A stretch of DNA of 64,000 nt from Lojkania enalia (Eukaryota; Ascomycota; Dothideomycetes; Pleosporales): assembly GCA_010094045.1 (NCBI GenBank), contig ML986586.1, positions 224,859 through 288,858 on the forward strand, written 5' to 3'. The position numbers were made by a program, and so were the translations under genes. Below, piece after piece: positions 11,567-25,389 of the stretch (the stretch's first letter is position 1; every line of letters starts with the position of its first letter). The notes under the pieces are model-generated. The model saw nothing but the letters and a program-made list of their open reading frames with translations. It did not search any database and had not been told where the DNA came from.

Positions 11567-12530
11567 GGCGAGAGATGGCGCGAAATTCGGCTGGGTGCGA
11601 GCGAAGGGTGCGAAGCCACAGAGGCAGGCGGTGCTGGCGTGGTGATCATACACGACTTATAGGGAGACAGGCGGATCGCCGTAGAGAATTATATTTTGGG
11701 TTGGACGTGTATTTAAAGAGGTTCGCTGTTGCCCGGGGCCCTAGTCTATATTCGACTTGAGTGACGGGCATGATCGACCGGTGTAGAGAAAGCGGGCAGG
11801 AAGGTGAAAGGGTGGAGCTTCTTCCAGCAATGACTGGACGACGAAGCTTGTCAGCCTCACCCGGAGTCTTGTCCCAGCGTACCCCACGCCAACCGCCAGC
11901 TTGCAGGGAAATGGTCATCAAATTGGAGTTGGCGCCCGGAGCTGGCGCCTGGAGCTGGCCGTCCGTGATTGGAGATGAATGCTGCAGATGGGAGGTCAGC
12001 AGCTCTCATGCAATGCCGTAGCGACCAGCGAAGCTTGGCCACCTATTTCTACTGGAGTGCCACTGTGGGAGCGTGGGCGATACTATTCTTGCACCCTATC
12101 CCTGGACTTTTTTATTCTTTCGTAGTATCGGTTTATTCAATCAAGTCAAGCTTCTCCTACTTTCCAATTCCATGCTTCGACGTTCCATAACCCACCGTCA
12201 CAGCGAGATTGGAGCTCCTCTTATCACTCACCGGTTGCAAGTGTAATGTAAAAAGGTGCTACCATTGTTTGGGTATAAGTAAAATACCGATAACCACCCA
12301 AGTAGCCAGCCGGCGATCATTGCCCCCGCGATGCCAATTCTAGCATGCAAAAATACCCTGAACCACTCCGAGATCATTCCATATGCTAGTACCCAGGTAG
12401 ACATAGTATCCAGTTGACAGACAAGTATTCCCAAGCTTACAAACCACAACACACTGAACTCCAAAATGCCAAACACCTCGCTATGCAGGTGTAGCCAACA
12501 TGAAAGGCTATGAAAACAATGTTCCCGCTA
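11567..12530. other. Intergenic, F-box gene to FCP1
   Basis: Promoter of the F-box gene and 3' UTR of FCP1. No supported gene; an 82-codon hydrophobic frame at 12228-12476 lacks an ATG. Confidence 0.55.
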
Positions 12531-15100
12531 TCATGCCTCTTCCTCGCTAGCTGACCTTTCAAACTCCGCCAACATCTCCGCCTCCAGCCCGTCGTCGTAA
12601 TCGGACTCATCGCCAGCGGCGTCGGCGGCATCGCCCGCAGGATCAGCGTACTTCCCATCGTCATCGCCTTGCTCTTCTTCAGGCCCAGTTGTTTCCGGAC
12701 TAGGCAAGCCGGAGGACTTGTCTGCCGAGACGACGTTGGTTAGTGATGTGACTCGCTCTAGAGTCCTCTTCTTCCTCCTCTGCAGCTTAGACGTACTGTT
12801 GGCGCTCGCATCGCTATCCTCGGTTTCGCTGCCATCAATGGAGGCGGTCCCTCGCTTCCGCTTCCGCTTTGGTCGTTTTGATTCCGTTTGGGCGCTGCTG
12901 TCGGAACGAACGCTTTCCGAGTCAGAATTACTATTGTCTTCGGTATCATCGGACTCGTTTAAGAAGTCATCGATCTCATCGCCAAGCGATTGCCACTTCT
13001 CGTCGGACATGTTCGACATATCGAGAGGTGACAATTGCGGTTCATCGCCGTCTTCATCACCGGTAGCACCGATATCATCATCCTCGAGGTCTTCGAATGG
13101 CGAACCGCCTCTCTCGGCGGGGTCAATTTCGATGAGATAGGGCGACTCGTCGACGTGTACCCATCGTGTGCAGCACTGAAACATCCACTCGGCATTCACA
13201 ATCTTTATGTGAGAATACCGTGCAGCTTTCTTCACTTTGGTAGTCTTTCGGTCTGGATTGGCAATGACATGTGTCGTTTGTCGATTAACGTTGAGTGAGA
13301 CATCTGCTCCAAAACTTTTGACCCAGAGGGCAAAATCCGACCTGAAGTTTGCCGGTTAATGTCTGGCGATGCGGGAACGAAAGTTGCTACGACTTACGCT
13401 TGAACGTCCATGCCCAAAGGAATGATTCCAGAAAATACAACGGTACAACCACCGAGCACCTGCTGCTTTATTCGTGGCATCAAAATCTTCACGTCGGGAA
13501 CGAAGTCTTCTAAGACGCGCTTTTTAGGACTCTTCTCCCCCCGGAGCTCGGCAATCCGCCCGCCCTGAGGCCCTACCCTTTTCTTCTGGTATTCGTCGTA
13601 GAATGCTCGATGCACACGACGTAGATTCTCCTCAATGACTTCCAAACCTCGGTCATCGTCATGCAAAAGACTATGTCGATGTCTATGATGTTCAGTCGTT
13701 TGTGTTTCACCATTTTCCGCGGCTTCTGAGTTTTCCTCCTCGTCCTCGGCTGCATCATCCTCTTGGTCTAAGAGAAGCTGTTTCTGCAACAAAGGCCGTT
13801 CTGTTTGTTGAGTGATGATGACGCGTTCTTGCTCCTTTACCTGTTGTTCAAGAATTTCTGGATTATCCCCACCTCCCATTTGAAGCAGGTCCTGCTGGAG
13901 TTCAGTCAAGGCACCATTCGATATATCTAAGGGAGCGGGTTCAGTAGGTTTGGTTGCAACCGAAAGTGGCCGGGCGGTTTCACCTTCATCTCCTAAGCCG
14001 GCTTTTGTGAAAACTGGTTCTGGTAGAACGCTCTTTGAAGTAGATGTAACCAGTTCCTGCTGCTTAGGGAGGAAGCTAGCATTAATATCGCCCGCACCTG
14101 GGAAGAAATTGAACACTGGTACGCGAATAAGGTTGTCACTATAATGCCATATATCCGCTCTGTCATCGATGATGACAACCATATCGGTATTTGTGGGAAA
14201 TAGGCGATGAAGAGACTTTAATTTGTCGGTATAGTTCTCGTCACGGCTCAGTATCCTGTCGCCGAAGTATTTCCGGTCCGGATCAATGATTTTAGCCACT
14301 TCCTGGGCATATGCACGAGTGGCCATGGTGTAGATGTGCATCTCATACATGGATGAGACCTCATCAAAGAACTCCTTTAGACCTGGTCGCATTTTCACGT
14401 AGTACCAATTCGCTGCCACATGCGCAACGTTGTCATCGGCAAGCTGAAAACTTCTGACATCCTTGACAGCTTCAAAATTTGGATTATGCGGATCTGCCTG
14501 CCACTCGGCAATGGTCCGCTCGCAAGTTGTGTGTATGACCGTTTGATCGAGATCGACAATGAGTGACAGCTTCTTCGCACCGAGCAACCGACGTTTTGCG
14601 TCTTCTTCAGCGCGCACTGCTTCCTTCTGACTGACAAGTAAGGCAACGTTGTCATGCGTCATGTTAATGGTCGCTCGGTCCACGTTGCGTTCTTCTGTCA
14701 AGTAGTCAACTTCGGTCATATCCTTGCCGCAGTTTGCGCATAGAGAGCCAAACTGGATCTCGTGTGTGCATGGCTCTTCGATCTCAATAATGTCGACCCT
14801 ATGTTCTGATTAGCCATGGCTTGCTTTCTCCATGACAATGCGCGCTTACCCCGGATGTTGGATGACAGTACCCTTTTTGATGAACCATTTCGTAATCACG
14901 CCGTCAGCAGACGAGTCGAACCTGGCGGGGAACCTCTTCTTGACGTCCTTCACGTCGCCATACTTGTCGCCCTCTGTGACGATTGTCTCGTAGTAATAGT
15001 TGAATAGCGGCGAGGAGCGTTGGACCTCATCGTCGCGCTTCTGGGCGAGGTCGACCACAGTGATGGGATAGTGGAGGCCGGGAGGTGATCGGATCTTCAT
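12531..15100 (-). CDS. FCP1: RNA polymerase II CTD phosphatase Fcp1
   Basis: Dephosphorylates Ser2/Ser5 of the Rpb1 C-terminal repeats to recycle RNA polymerase II. Exons: 15100..14850, 14798..13398, 13341..12531, 820 aa. The catalytic DxDxT motif is visible in LIVDLDQTVIHTT (Asp at about 166 and 168), followed by MRPGLKEFFDEVSSMYEMHIYTM and MVVIIDDRADIW, the remaining phosphatase core. A Cys pair (CTHEIQFGSLCANCGKDM) precedes it. A BRCT domain lies across intron 2 (LGGCTVVFSGIIP ... WVKSFGADVSLNV ... IKIVNAEWMFQCCTRW). The C-terminal 200 residues are acidic and Ser-rich, as expected for binding TFIIF. Both introns are short GT-AG. Confidence 0.95.
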
Positions 15101-16079
15101 CCCTCGTTGCGCAATCCCATGCGAATGGCTTCGTAGTGGTGGTGCTGGGGGGCGCGTCGCGGGTCGAGCTGGCGCATTCGGTTGGTTTTGGGATGAAGAA
15201 GCTTGGCCTGCGTCGCGTCAGCGCAACAGCAGCAAAGCGGGGAGCTATGGCCGCACGCACTAGCTGCAATTGCGGGCGCAGCGGTGGCAGCCGGCGGCGA
15301 GCGGCAAAAGGGAGGTGGCGGTGGGAGGGTGGTGTGCAATAATGGTGCAGTGTTCGCTGCGGCTGGATCGGAATGGCGGGATCGGGAGATTTTGAGCCGC
15401 TTCAGCGTTTGTTCACAATCACAAGACGTCTTGTTGCTTTTGCGCTCGCGGGCAGCGAGGGGTCTCCTGCTATTTGTACTCTACTCGCCTCGCTTAGTCT
15501 TCCGAAACCGGATTAGCTAACGTTCACGTGACCGGCGCAGCCTGGAGCCGTCGGGAGACCTCAGACAAAGAGTCTACTACAGTATCCAGAACGCGTTCGA
15601 CGGCTGGCGATGGGCTCTGTCCGTCTGTCTCAAAGCGTGTTTTCGTAGAATCAGAACCTACTTAAATGCGTCCCCGCGGACCCTTTTGCGCCCTAACCCA
15701 CGTCCTCCCTAGATACGAAGTAGCGAAGGGGAGCGCGGGTGCGCAGATGCCTGAGGAGCTGCATCGTATGATCCACATTACAATTTGACGCTGTACTGGA
15801 GCCTAGGTACTGCCGCCTCTCTCTAGGACCTACGCTCTAGCCAAAACATTCCGCCAATTTCCCTATTGCCAGTCTGCCCTCGGTAAACTCCTCTGCCAGC
15901 GCCGGACACGAGATGCAACCCGCTTCTTCTTACCCTGTATATCCTTGTATGCCTGCTGGCGCCTGAGGTATCGCAATACAACCCGCTTCGAATTAAATGC
16001 CATGTCATCATATGCTCAATTGAAAACCAGTCATCAGACCAAACACAAACTACGAGGAAGAAATAGCGCCCGAGCGCCT
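15101..16079. other. Intergenic, FCP1 promoter and ATG26 3' end
   Basis: About 1 kb between tandem minus-strand genes; GC-rich near FCP1, AT-richer near ATG26. No gene seen. Confidence 0.55.
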
Positions 16080-19000
16080 CTACTCGCCTCTAGGTGTAGA
16101 CTCAGAGTTGCGCTTCGACGTGCTTACGCCCTTCAACACCATGCTGCCTAAAGCAAAGGATCCATGTCCAGATCCCGATACATCGATGGACGCCCTTGTC
16201 ATCCTAGTCACTGGTTTTTGGACTTCAAAGGCGTGAGGAACATCCTCCTCTTGGTGATCTTCGATCAAGGTCCATTCGTCTTCGAAGTCGTCTGTGTCGT
16301 CCCCACGCTTCACGTGCTTCTTAATCATCGATCGTGCTCTGTCCAATTCTCGGTATATTGTCTGGATAGCCATTTGAGTGCCATTCTCCTACCATCGTTA
16401 GCATCATGAAGTGGAAAAGCGGACGCAAGAACATACCTTTCGAATCTTTTGCCCAAGTACTCTGGCCTTGATAATCATGCGCTGGCTATTGGTAGCCTCC
16501 CACAAGGCCCGGCTGAAAACGCTGGTGTTAACTTTTCTTAGCCAAATACCAACACCCAAGTCTTCGACGCGCTGCGCGAAGAAGAACTGGTCTCCAAAGA
16601 AAGGTTTAATGATAGTGGGAATGCCAGCTCGCAGGCTCGCACCAGTCGTACCTGATCCGCCATGATGAACGGCAGCGTTCATTTGCTTGAACAACCAATC
16701 GTGAGGTGCAGCCTGAATCTGGAAAATTTCCGGTGGTAGTGGTATCTCCGGCTTAGATGGATCTTTTGTTTCCAGTCGATCAGACCACCCTTTAGACAGA
16801 ACGCATCGAACATCTGCTTTCAGGACCGAGTCAACGACGGTCCGTGTGAGAGCGGCAGGATCCTCGATCACAATCGAACCAAAGCCTACATACACAAGCT
16901 TCTTGTTGTCATGGTGCGCTTTATCGATGAAATTGACAAGATCACGTGGAGGCTCGTAGTTATCACCTTCGTCCAGGAACCAATAGCCCGTTACGCGGAC
17001 CCAATCTGGCCAATCAATGGGCGCTGGTACAACATACTGGCTGAAGTTATATAGAAATGGGCGCAAATTTGCTTGCATCTTAGTCTGAGAGGTGTTCTGG
17101 AGCCCCAATTCTCGCCGGCGCCATTTGTTCATTTGGCTAGAAATCGCGGTCCAGAACATCGTATCGAAGGCAATGTATGTGACATTATTATATGAGCCAC
17201 CCATTTTTTTTTCCAATACCGAGAAGGCATGTGGATATGTCCTCGTTCGAGTCCATGGCATTGTGAAGGCGCGGAAGTACGGAATTTCCAAAGCTTCGGC
17301 GATGTGAATGCCTGCCATTGCACTCGGACTTTCAATCAGAACGTCAGCGCCCTGACAGGCCTTCCACGCAGAATGGCACACTGCATCAAGCCATCCTCGG
17401 AATTTCGAGTTCGCCTCCTTCATAAAGCTGTAAGTAAACATGCCGTGTTCGACGCAGATCCTCATCAGCTCTGCTGGATTGCCATCAACGGGCGCAAAGT
17501 CGATTCCATGCTTTCTTACCCAAGGCTCGAATTCGGCGTGCGTTGCTATTCGTGGTTTATGACCTTCTTTGAGCAGTTCTTTACAGAGTGCTATGTACGG
17601 CTGCACATCGCCTCTCGACCCGATGGTCAAACATACAATGTTCAACGGTTCAGACGGTTTGAAGTCCACAATTGATGCAAGCGGATCGTCGAAGATCAAT
17701 GGTATACGATCTTTGTCCGCCTCCCGTACGATTTGTGACATATCAGGTGCGGATTCCGGACCTCTTCGCGCTTCTTGCAAAAGATCATGTTCTGCCTTAG
17801 CTGCTTCATCTTCGCTATCAATACCCGACGAAGATTCACCGTCCTCTTCAATATACTTTGTGCTTTCCAAGATTCGCAGGATAGTTATGGCGCACTCATC
17901 ACGATATTCAGCCTTAGAGAATTCGAAAAAGAGCTCCTCATGCCCGCGAATGACGACAGCGAGCCCATGATAGCCGAGTCGAAATCCCTTTTCTTTATTG
18001 ACATTTTCAATGTCTCGCATTGGGAGGATGATCTAGGAGCGTTAGACATAGCCTTCGAGAAGGAGTCCAGGAGTAAGAACATACCTTAGTTTTTGACGTA
18101 GGCATTAGGCTTCTAAAGCAGAAATTACGGTTGCTAATGTATATCTTGCCATAGTTTGGTAGAATTCGTTGTAAGGAGGCGAAAAAAGAAGACTGAAGTT
18201 GCTCATTTTCGTCAAATGCGAAGTGTTCCCGGAAATGCTCTGCAGCCTTGGCAGCATCCTCGTCCTCTTCAAAACCGTGGACTTGATCGCCCGGTTCCAA
18301 ACCATCAGCTGTATTGTAATGCTTTCTACCGCCCGCCAACATGCCTGACACCTTTTCGTAGTATCCCATGGACTCGGTGGCGAGTATATTTCCCATCCGC
18401 TTGGACCTGGTTCGCAGAAATCCAGCAAGGCCTGATGCTTTTTGCAGAGGATAAGAGGCAAAGTCTTGTAGCGCAGAAGAAGAACCCGATAGTCGGATGC
18501 TTTGGGGTTGCGCATCTGTTTCGTCCTCATCTGTAGTTCCCAGCGGTGACTGGTCGTTGCGTGGGCTACCGCTGCGCTTCTGGTGGTAAACCCTCAGTGA
18601 TTTTAGGTGCTCTTTCCCCGCCCCGGAAGATCTAGTTGTCTCCAGTGAATGTTTTGCATCTTTTTCAAGAGTATCTAATGGGGGCGATTCCGGTCCGTGA
18701 ATGTTCGGGGCCCGGAAAAGGTCGGATCGGCTCAATATCTGGCTTGCGGACGCACTGCTTTCATCAATTGATTGTACCGCAGCTGAAGATTCTGTCCCAG
18801 GATCGAATGAGTTCGTAGCTGACTCTGAAGAATCTTGTGGCTTCCCTGACAGTGGCGACCTGTCTTCGACCCGACTTCTCGACTGCCTCTCTTGACGATT
18901 TGCGCTAAAACTACGCCGCGCCTCATAGCTTGGGCGACGGAAGCTGCGAGATGCATCCATGCTTCGTCGCACATCGAAGCTTTTTCGGCTACCTTCAACG

Positions 19001-20726
19001 CTGGAACGTCCCGAGTCCGCGCTCACACTCGATCGGCCGACAAGGGGTGCCGGCAACGGGGATAATGTCGCGCGGACATTTTCTTTAATGTGAGGTGGAT
19101 TGGTAGGGCTGGTCGGTGAGGCGATTTGTTCACGATAGCTCGACAACCCCGGAGCAACTGGAGTGGTAACACATGCATCAGCAGCTGGAACAGCTGATTC
19201 CTGGTGATGATCATTATCATTGATCATAATACGCAGCACATTGAGCGCATCTTGTCCGTTTGCAAAAAAAGAGAAGAAATACTAGGAGAGCATTAGTGGA
19301 AGCTATAGAGAGTTGATAAGTCTAGGGATCGTGCGGGAGTACTTGCCTCATCGATGGCAAAAGTTTCGTCATTATCGATTACGCGAATCTTGACAGTATC
19401 TGCAAAATCGAGGATAGTACTTTCTTCGATTTCGAGTACATTTTGAATGGGTAGAGAGATCTTAACGCTATTCCCCTCGTTGTGCGTTCTAAAGATTACT
19501 TTTTGAATGGACCTCACCCACTCCTTGGCACTAACTACGCTATCGGCTCTAAACTGGTATTTTCTCTCGTCGGTGGTCACTATGAACGCCGTCTCGTCCT
19601 TGTTCCTATCTTTAGTTTCTAGCACCTCTGCAGAAACCGCATATTGTAAGTTTATACGATTCCGCGGAAAGTAGAGCTCCGAAGGATTAGTATAGTACGA
19701 GAGAACATCACCCCGGAGAATGAACCAGTATCTATTATACTTCGATCGGCCGCGTTTAGAAAGATAGCCGGTCTTGCTAACGTCGTGCTATTGGGCGTGA
19801 GTAGCAACATTTTGGCAAAAGATCAAGTGATGGCCCACATGTTTTTTTGGAATGTATGCATAGAAACATACATGCTTCTGGGTAATGTACATATACCCTT
19901 GCAGCAAAATGCTCTGCAAAAGCCAACAAGGATATTCTGTATGTGTCAAAAAGGCTTCCTCAATGCATTCTGGGAATGGTATACCTGAGATCACTTCTTC
20001 CAACTGCTCGAATTCAAAAATCTGTTGAAGTCGCTTTGAGAGAGTCAAAGGGCCCTTGACAGCCCCTGCGGTACTGCTCCGCCTACTCCTTCGGGAAGAG
20101 CCTCCACGCTTCTCCACATGCATGTCCTGGATTGGCACGACCTTGGATTTGTGTTTCAACAACTGCTCGTCCTCTATCCCGGCAGTGTTGTCTTCTGGCG
20201 ATCGGAGGGGAAGAATCTGGGAGGAAGACATCCGGTCTGTAGAAGCAAGGTCTTTATTGGCCTCTTTCCTGCCCGATATTTTTAGCTTTGGTAGTGTACG
20301 GAGAAGCTTATGTTCAGACAGCGCTCTGCGATGCTTCTTCTCCACGGGTACTTGGTCTTCCAAATCGTCCGACGGGTAGTGAAAGTCGTTGGCAGTGCTT
20401 AGTCGACTGAGCCTGGCAGCGCCGTCGAGGCTGGAGAAGTGTGGTGTCTGTTTGCCCTCCTCGTCGCTGCCCGAGTCTAGCTCCGCCATTGTTCCGAGAT
20501 CAGTCTGCGACTGCTGTCCCGCCCTTGCAATCATGGAAAAGATAGACTGGTTCATGGACATTGTGTCCTTCCTCTTCGGCGCTGTAACATCGTCCTGTGC
20601 ATCCTCTCCATCCCGAAAACGCTCGGGAATATCCATAGATACTTTCCTCGAGTCTCTCCGAGACTGCCTCCGCTTCTTGGTCAGTTTGCGGGCGACTCTA
20701 TCCCGGCCTCTCTCTTCGGACGCCAT
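16080..20726 (-). CDS. ATG26: UDP-glucose:sterol 3-beta-glucosyltransferase
   Basis: Transfers glucose from UDP-glucose to ergosterol; in some fungi needed for pexophagy. Exons: 20726..19839, 19787..19347, 19281..18085, 18032..16437, 16388..16080; 1476 aa, close to other filamentous fungi. Domain order is GRAM (end of exon 1, [20 protein letters not shown]), PH ([20 protein letters not shown]), a second GRAM ([15 protein letters not shown] joined to [17 protein letters not shown]) and the GT1 glucosyltransferase from [20 protein letters not shown] to [15 protein letters not shown]. The intron after AIDE (19282..19346) starts with GC: only that donor restores the frame into [19 protein letters not shown]. 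Intron 1 has a weak GTGGGC donor. An upstream frame to 20831 begins with TTG, so I use the ATG at 20726. Confidence 0.94.
19282..19346 (-). other. GC-AG intron in ATG26
   Basis: Donor GAG|GCAAGT, acceptor CTCCTAG|TAT, 65 nt. Any nearby GT donor breaks the frame of the next exon. Confidence 0.85.
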
Positions 20727-21539
20727 GTTGTGCAATTGTTCGCGTGGTTCTTTCCCCAGGAAATAGTGGACGAGAGGCGGTAAAAGTATGAGCCCCGGTG
20801 TTCGAGGGTCGTCCGGTGCGGCAGCGCTCAAAGAGCTGCGGTGCGATCGCGGGTGTGAAGATCAAGAAACTGGAAGGCGTAAGAAGTTCCGGACCGACTG
20901 CTTCTGGCAGTTAGAAGCTGCATGGTCACATATTGAACAGATGAAAGCGTGGACTGACTACCTGATCAGAGGATCTGACAACATCCAGTTGACCGTGGTT
21001 CCTTAGCGGCTTGCCCAGATGACGACGGCGAATCAAAGGCACATGCGTTGAGGCTGCCGCCTACACAACAAACGGCCACTGATAAGAGGGTGGAAGGCGC
21101 CAATACGACCAAACCCTCGTCCCTAGCAGCACATAGCCAGTGCAGTGGCCTCCAGCGCATCCCAAAGCGAACGAGCTCAGCCCAACAAATTTGCCAAAGC
21201 CTGTAATCCATCAAGGTGGGACGAAACTTAGTCGAGGATGCGCAAGCCACAGCCGGACGCACAGCCGCACCCTACGTCACGAGCGTTCGTGGAATAGAGG
21301 GCTCAGTAGGACAGCCCCAGCAAGTATTTGTCTGATGGCCTGCCATTTGGCTATTGTACATGTATACAGCGTGCCGACTAGCCCGAAAGAAACCCAAAGA
21401 GAGAGGTAGTTACGGACCCGCTCCCAATACTACAATTTAAGCCTGGCACTGGAATCGCAAATGAAAACTAAACTACTTTATTTCTCGCAAAGCCATTTCG
21501 TCTCATTCTCTAGTACCTTATCTGACTGCCCTACCCTCC
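20727..21539. other. Intergenic, ATG26 promoter and PEP4 3' end
   Basis: Promoter and leader of ATG26 plus the PEP4 3' UTR. No further gene supported. Confidence 0.55.
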
Positions 21540-22911
<1,372 letters not shown>

Positions 22912-23659
22912 GACGAACAAAGAATAAATCGGGAAATACAGATATGTAACTCAAGAAAACAGTAGGACCGAAGGAACGATGTCGAGTTGCTGTGATGAAG
23001 AGAGGTGGTGTGGAGGTGGTTGGAGAGCTCCGTTGCCGCTTCCGTCGTCATCTACCTGGTTGCCTTGGACGGCAGCCGAGCCGCCCAGCCCCAGCTGGCA
23101 CGTGCGTGAAACCACCTGCACTAGATCCATCACAAGGCTTAGCGCCTCCTAGTTAGCTCAGGAACAAGAGCGTGTAACCAAGGCTACGCTAGTGCATCAT
23201 GCGGGCAGTAGAGTCACAGGCAGGTAGAGTCATTCAGCATTGCTCGGGCTACACGGGAGTGCCAAGTATTTTGTCCAGAGTGCGTATTGTAGGAGTTAAG
23301 TCAGCCAACCAATCATGGAGCTATGGAACGACCTAACTATATGTCCCACGTTTGCACGTATTCGTAGACGTCGTCAGACAGTGAAGTTAAACTGCGGACG
23401 ATCCTCACCAAGTGGAAACATGCCAATCTTGGTTTAGATAGAGTCGCCGGCCATAGTATGATGTTCGCTAGCTGCACGTACCTTGTAGGTTGGAAATTGG
23501 CTATTTGTTAGAGCTACTATGCTCGTAGAGCCTCTGAAGTTTTAAATCAACACGCTCCCATTCGGTGGCTATCAAACACAGGAGATCCTACGGTATTGTA
23601 GCTAGACCGGCTGATTCGGATCGGAGACATGACACATAGCAGTTAAATACCTATCCTGT
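22912..23659. other. Intergenic, PEP4 promoter
   Basis: Spacer between tandem minus-strand genes. Nothing recognised beyond promoter-like sequence. Confidence 0.55.
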
Positions 23660-24654
23660 CTAACTTTCCGGTTCATCTGTATATCCTGGCGCTTGGCTTA
23701 CTTGAGCCTCCTGTCTCCGCCGCTGGTCCTCCATGTCGGCGGCCCACAAAGCAGAGCTAACCGCGGCGGTAAGAAGGAAGAACATACTGAGGCCTGGTAC
23801 AAGTTGCAAGAGTAGATAAACAGCTCCATACCTGAATACAAAGTCATTAGCCGAGCCATCCCGATAGACGCAATAACATAGGTACCCACCATGTATACTC
23901 CCAGCGTCTCCTCTTTATGAAAGCATTTCTTTGTTTCCCATCAAAGCCTCTAAGTTTGAAATATCTCCAGTGCTGCAGTGGCCCCGCCCGGTAGCCTGTC
24001 AAGAACAGGAAGAGAGGAACGCCGACATATGGTACAAAGTTCAGCGGTAGCAGAACGACGAATTCGGCAATTTGGCGAACGGAAAACGGGCCATACACTG
24101 ATGACCTGGTAGGCCTCCCCAGGCGTTGCAGGGGATTGTTCATCGAGTCTTCGGAGACAGATCGGTACTCCCGAACCAAATCATCGTAACCCTTGTGTAC
24201 GAGGACAGCATCGAATATGTCTACCTGAGATTCGTCCTGAGTTTTGCCTCAGCATAGTTATACCCATGTACATGCTCATACACACCACGAGGAAGGCCTC
24301 AAACAATACGGCTACTATTGCCGAGCCTTCTCCGAGCACTAAAAAAGTACCGTTTACCCAGGCGCTTCCTGAACGATGGAAGAGCGCCAGGAAAGCAACT
24401 TGAGGCAGATATGTCCAGAAGAAGAGGTTCACCAGAACAAAGGCGCTCAGTAAAAAGGCAGGGAGTAAGCGAGCTCGCAATAGGGGATAGAGAAACGGGT
24501 GGCCGATGAAGTAGAAAACCCCCTGCTGCCTTGTCAGCGAGAGCATAGGTATGGCCGAGTAACGCGCCTTGAAAGGATATAAGCAGGCTAACAGGCAATC
24601 TCGAACTGGGTAAAGCAAAACCCGACGAGTAGTTCCGAGGGGAAGTTGTGGCAT
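23660..24654 (-). CDS. RRT8/EI24-like multi-pass membrane protein
   Basis: Exons: 24654..24286, 24236..23890, 23831..23660, 295 aa. The pattern fits the fungal family related to yeast Rrt8 (outer spore wall/lipid-droplet protein; EI24/CysZ-like fold): YPVRDCLLACLYPF, several hydrophobic helices, VDIFDAVLVHKGYDDL after the first intron, FVVLLPLNFVPYVGVPLFLFLTG, and the closing helix LVPGLSMFFLLTAAVSSALW. Splices were chosen to join EAFLV to DESQVDIFDAV and YTW to YGAVYLLLQ; both introns are GT-AG (49 and 58 nt). The frame upstream of 24654 starts with TTG, so the ATG at 24654 (MPQLPLG) is used. Role in this organism unknown. Confidence 0.8.
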
Positions 24655-25389
24655 CTTCAAATTAAGCTCACTGTTCTATTAGTGCAACTTAACTGCATGC
24701 CCGAATTGTGGAAAGCGGCGTCCCAGGCCCGATGACGTACACACGCTTTTGGGAGCTTGGGCCGCCTCCGCACATCAACACGGCAGCACGCTCGAGTTAT
24801 TACATTTACTTGCTTCGTGAATCGCAATTAATTCCTTTCTACAGATCTTTCATAATTACAGTTTTCCCTAATTAAATTTCCGGCGTAGGCACTTCAACTC
24901 AGCAGATAGCGGAGTGTATAGCACGCAGATCATGAAGTGAAGCACATTATCACAAATTCAAATTTATGAAAAATCAAATGAGTTTCATCCGATTATCGAT
25001 CCTCATCTATCCTCTGCGGCCTGGAATGTGTCCTTGCTTGCAACTGCTACTACATTTCCAAGGGCTAATTTTACCTTTCATTTTCAGGCAGCTCAAGCTC
25101 GCTCAGACTCCCTAATTCGCTTGAATGATATCCAAGGGGAAAGGGGCGTGCGACGAAGAGTAGACTGCAACAAACTACATACAGGAGGAGAATATATGAG
25201 AGTTGGCATCTCTCGGGCAGGGCTTAAATGCAAATTAAGGTTACATACCTTGTAAATGATCCAGTGTGCTTAAAGTTTCTGCCGAGGGCAGTTAGCACAC
25301 TTTGGCGGATACGCCTGTCAAATGGGCTAATAATGATAATAATATCGTCTGTAAAACAACCAACTCTAAGATGTAGCATATGTGTCTGT
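24655..25389. other. Intergenic, RRT8-like promoter and RBM42-like 3' UTR
   Basis: AT-rich spacer, no coding signal seen. Confidence 0.55.

Noticed and set aside
12228..12476. Hydrophobic 82-codon frame after FCP1
   Set aside because: Starts with GTG, no ATG, lies in the FCP1 3' region; no family match.
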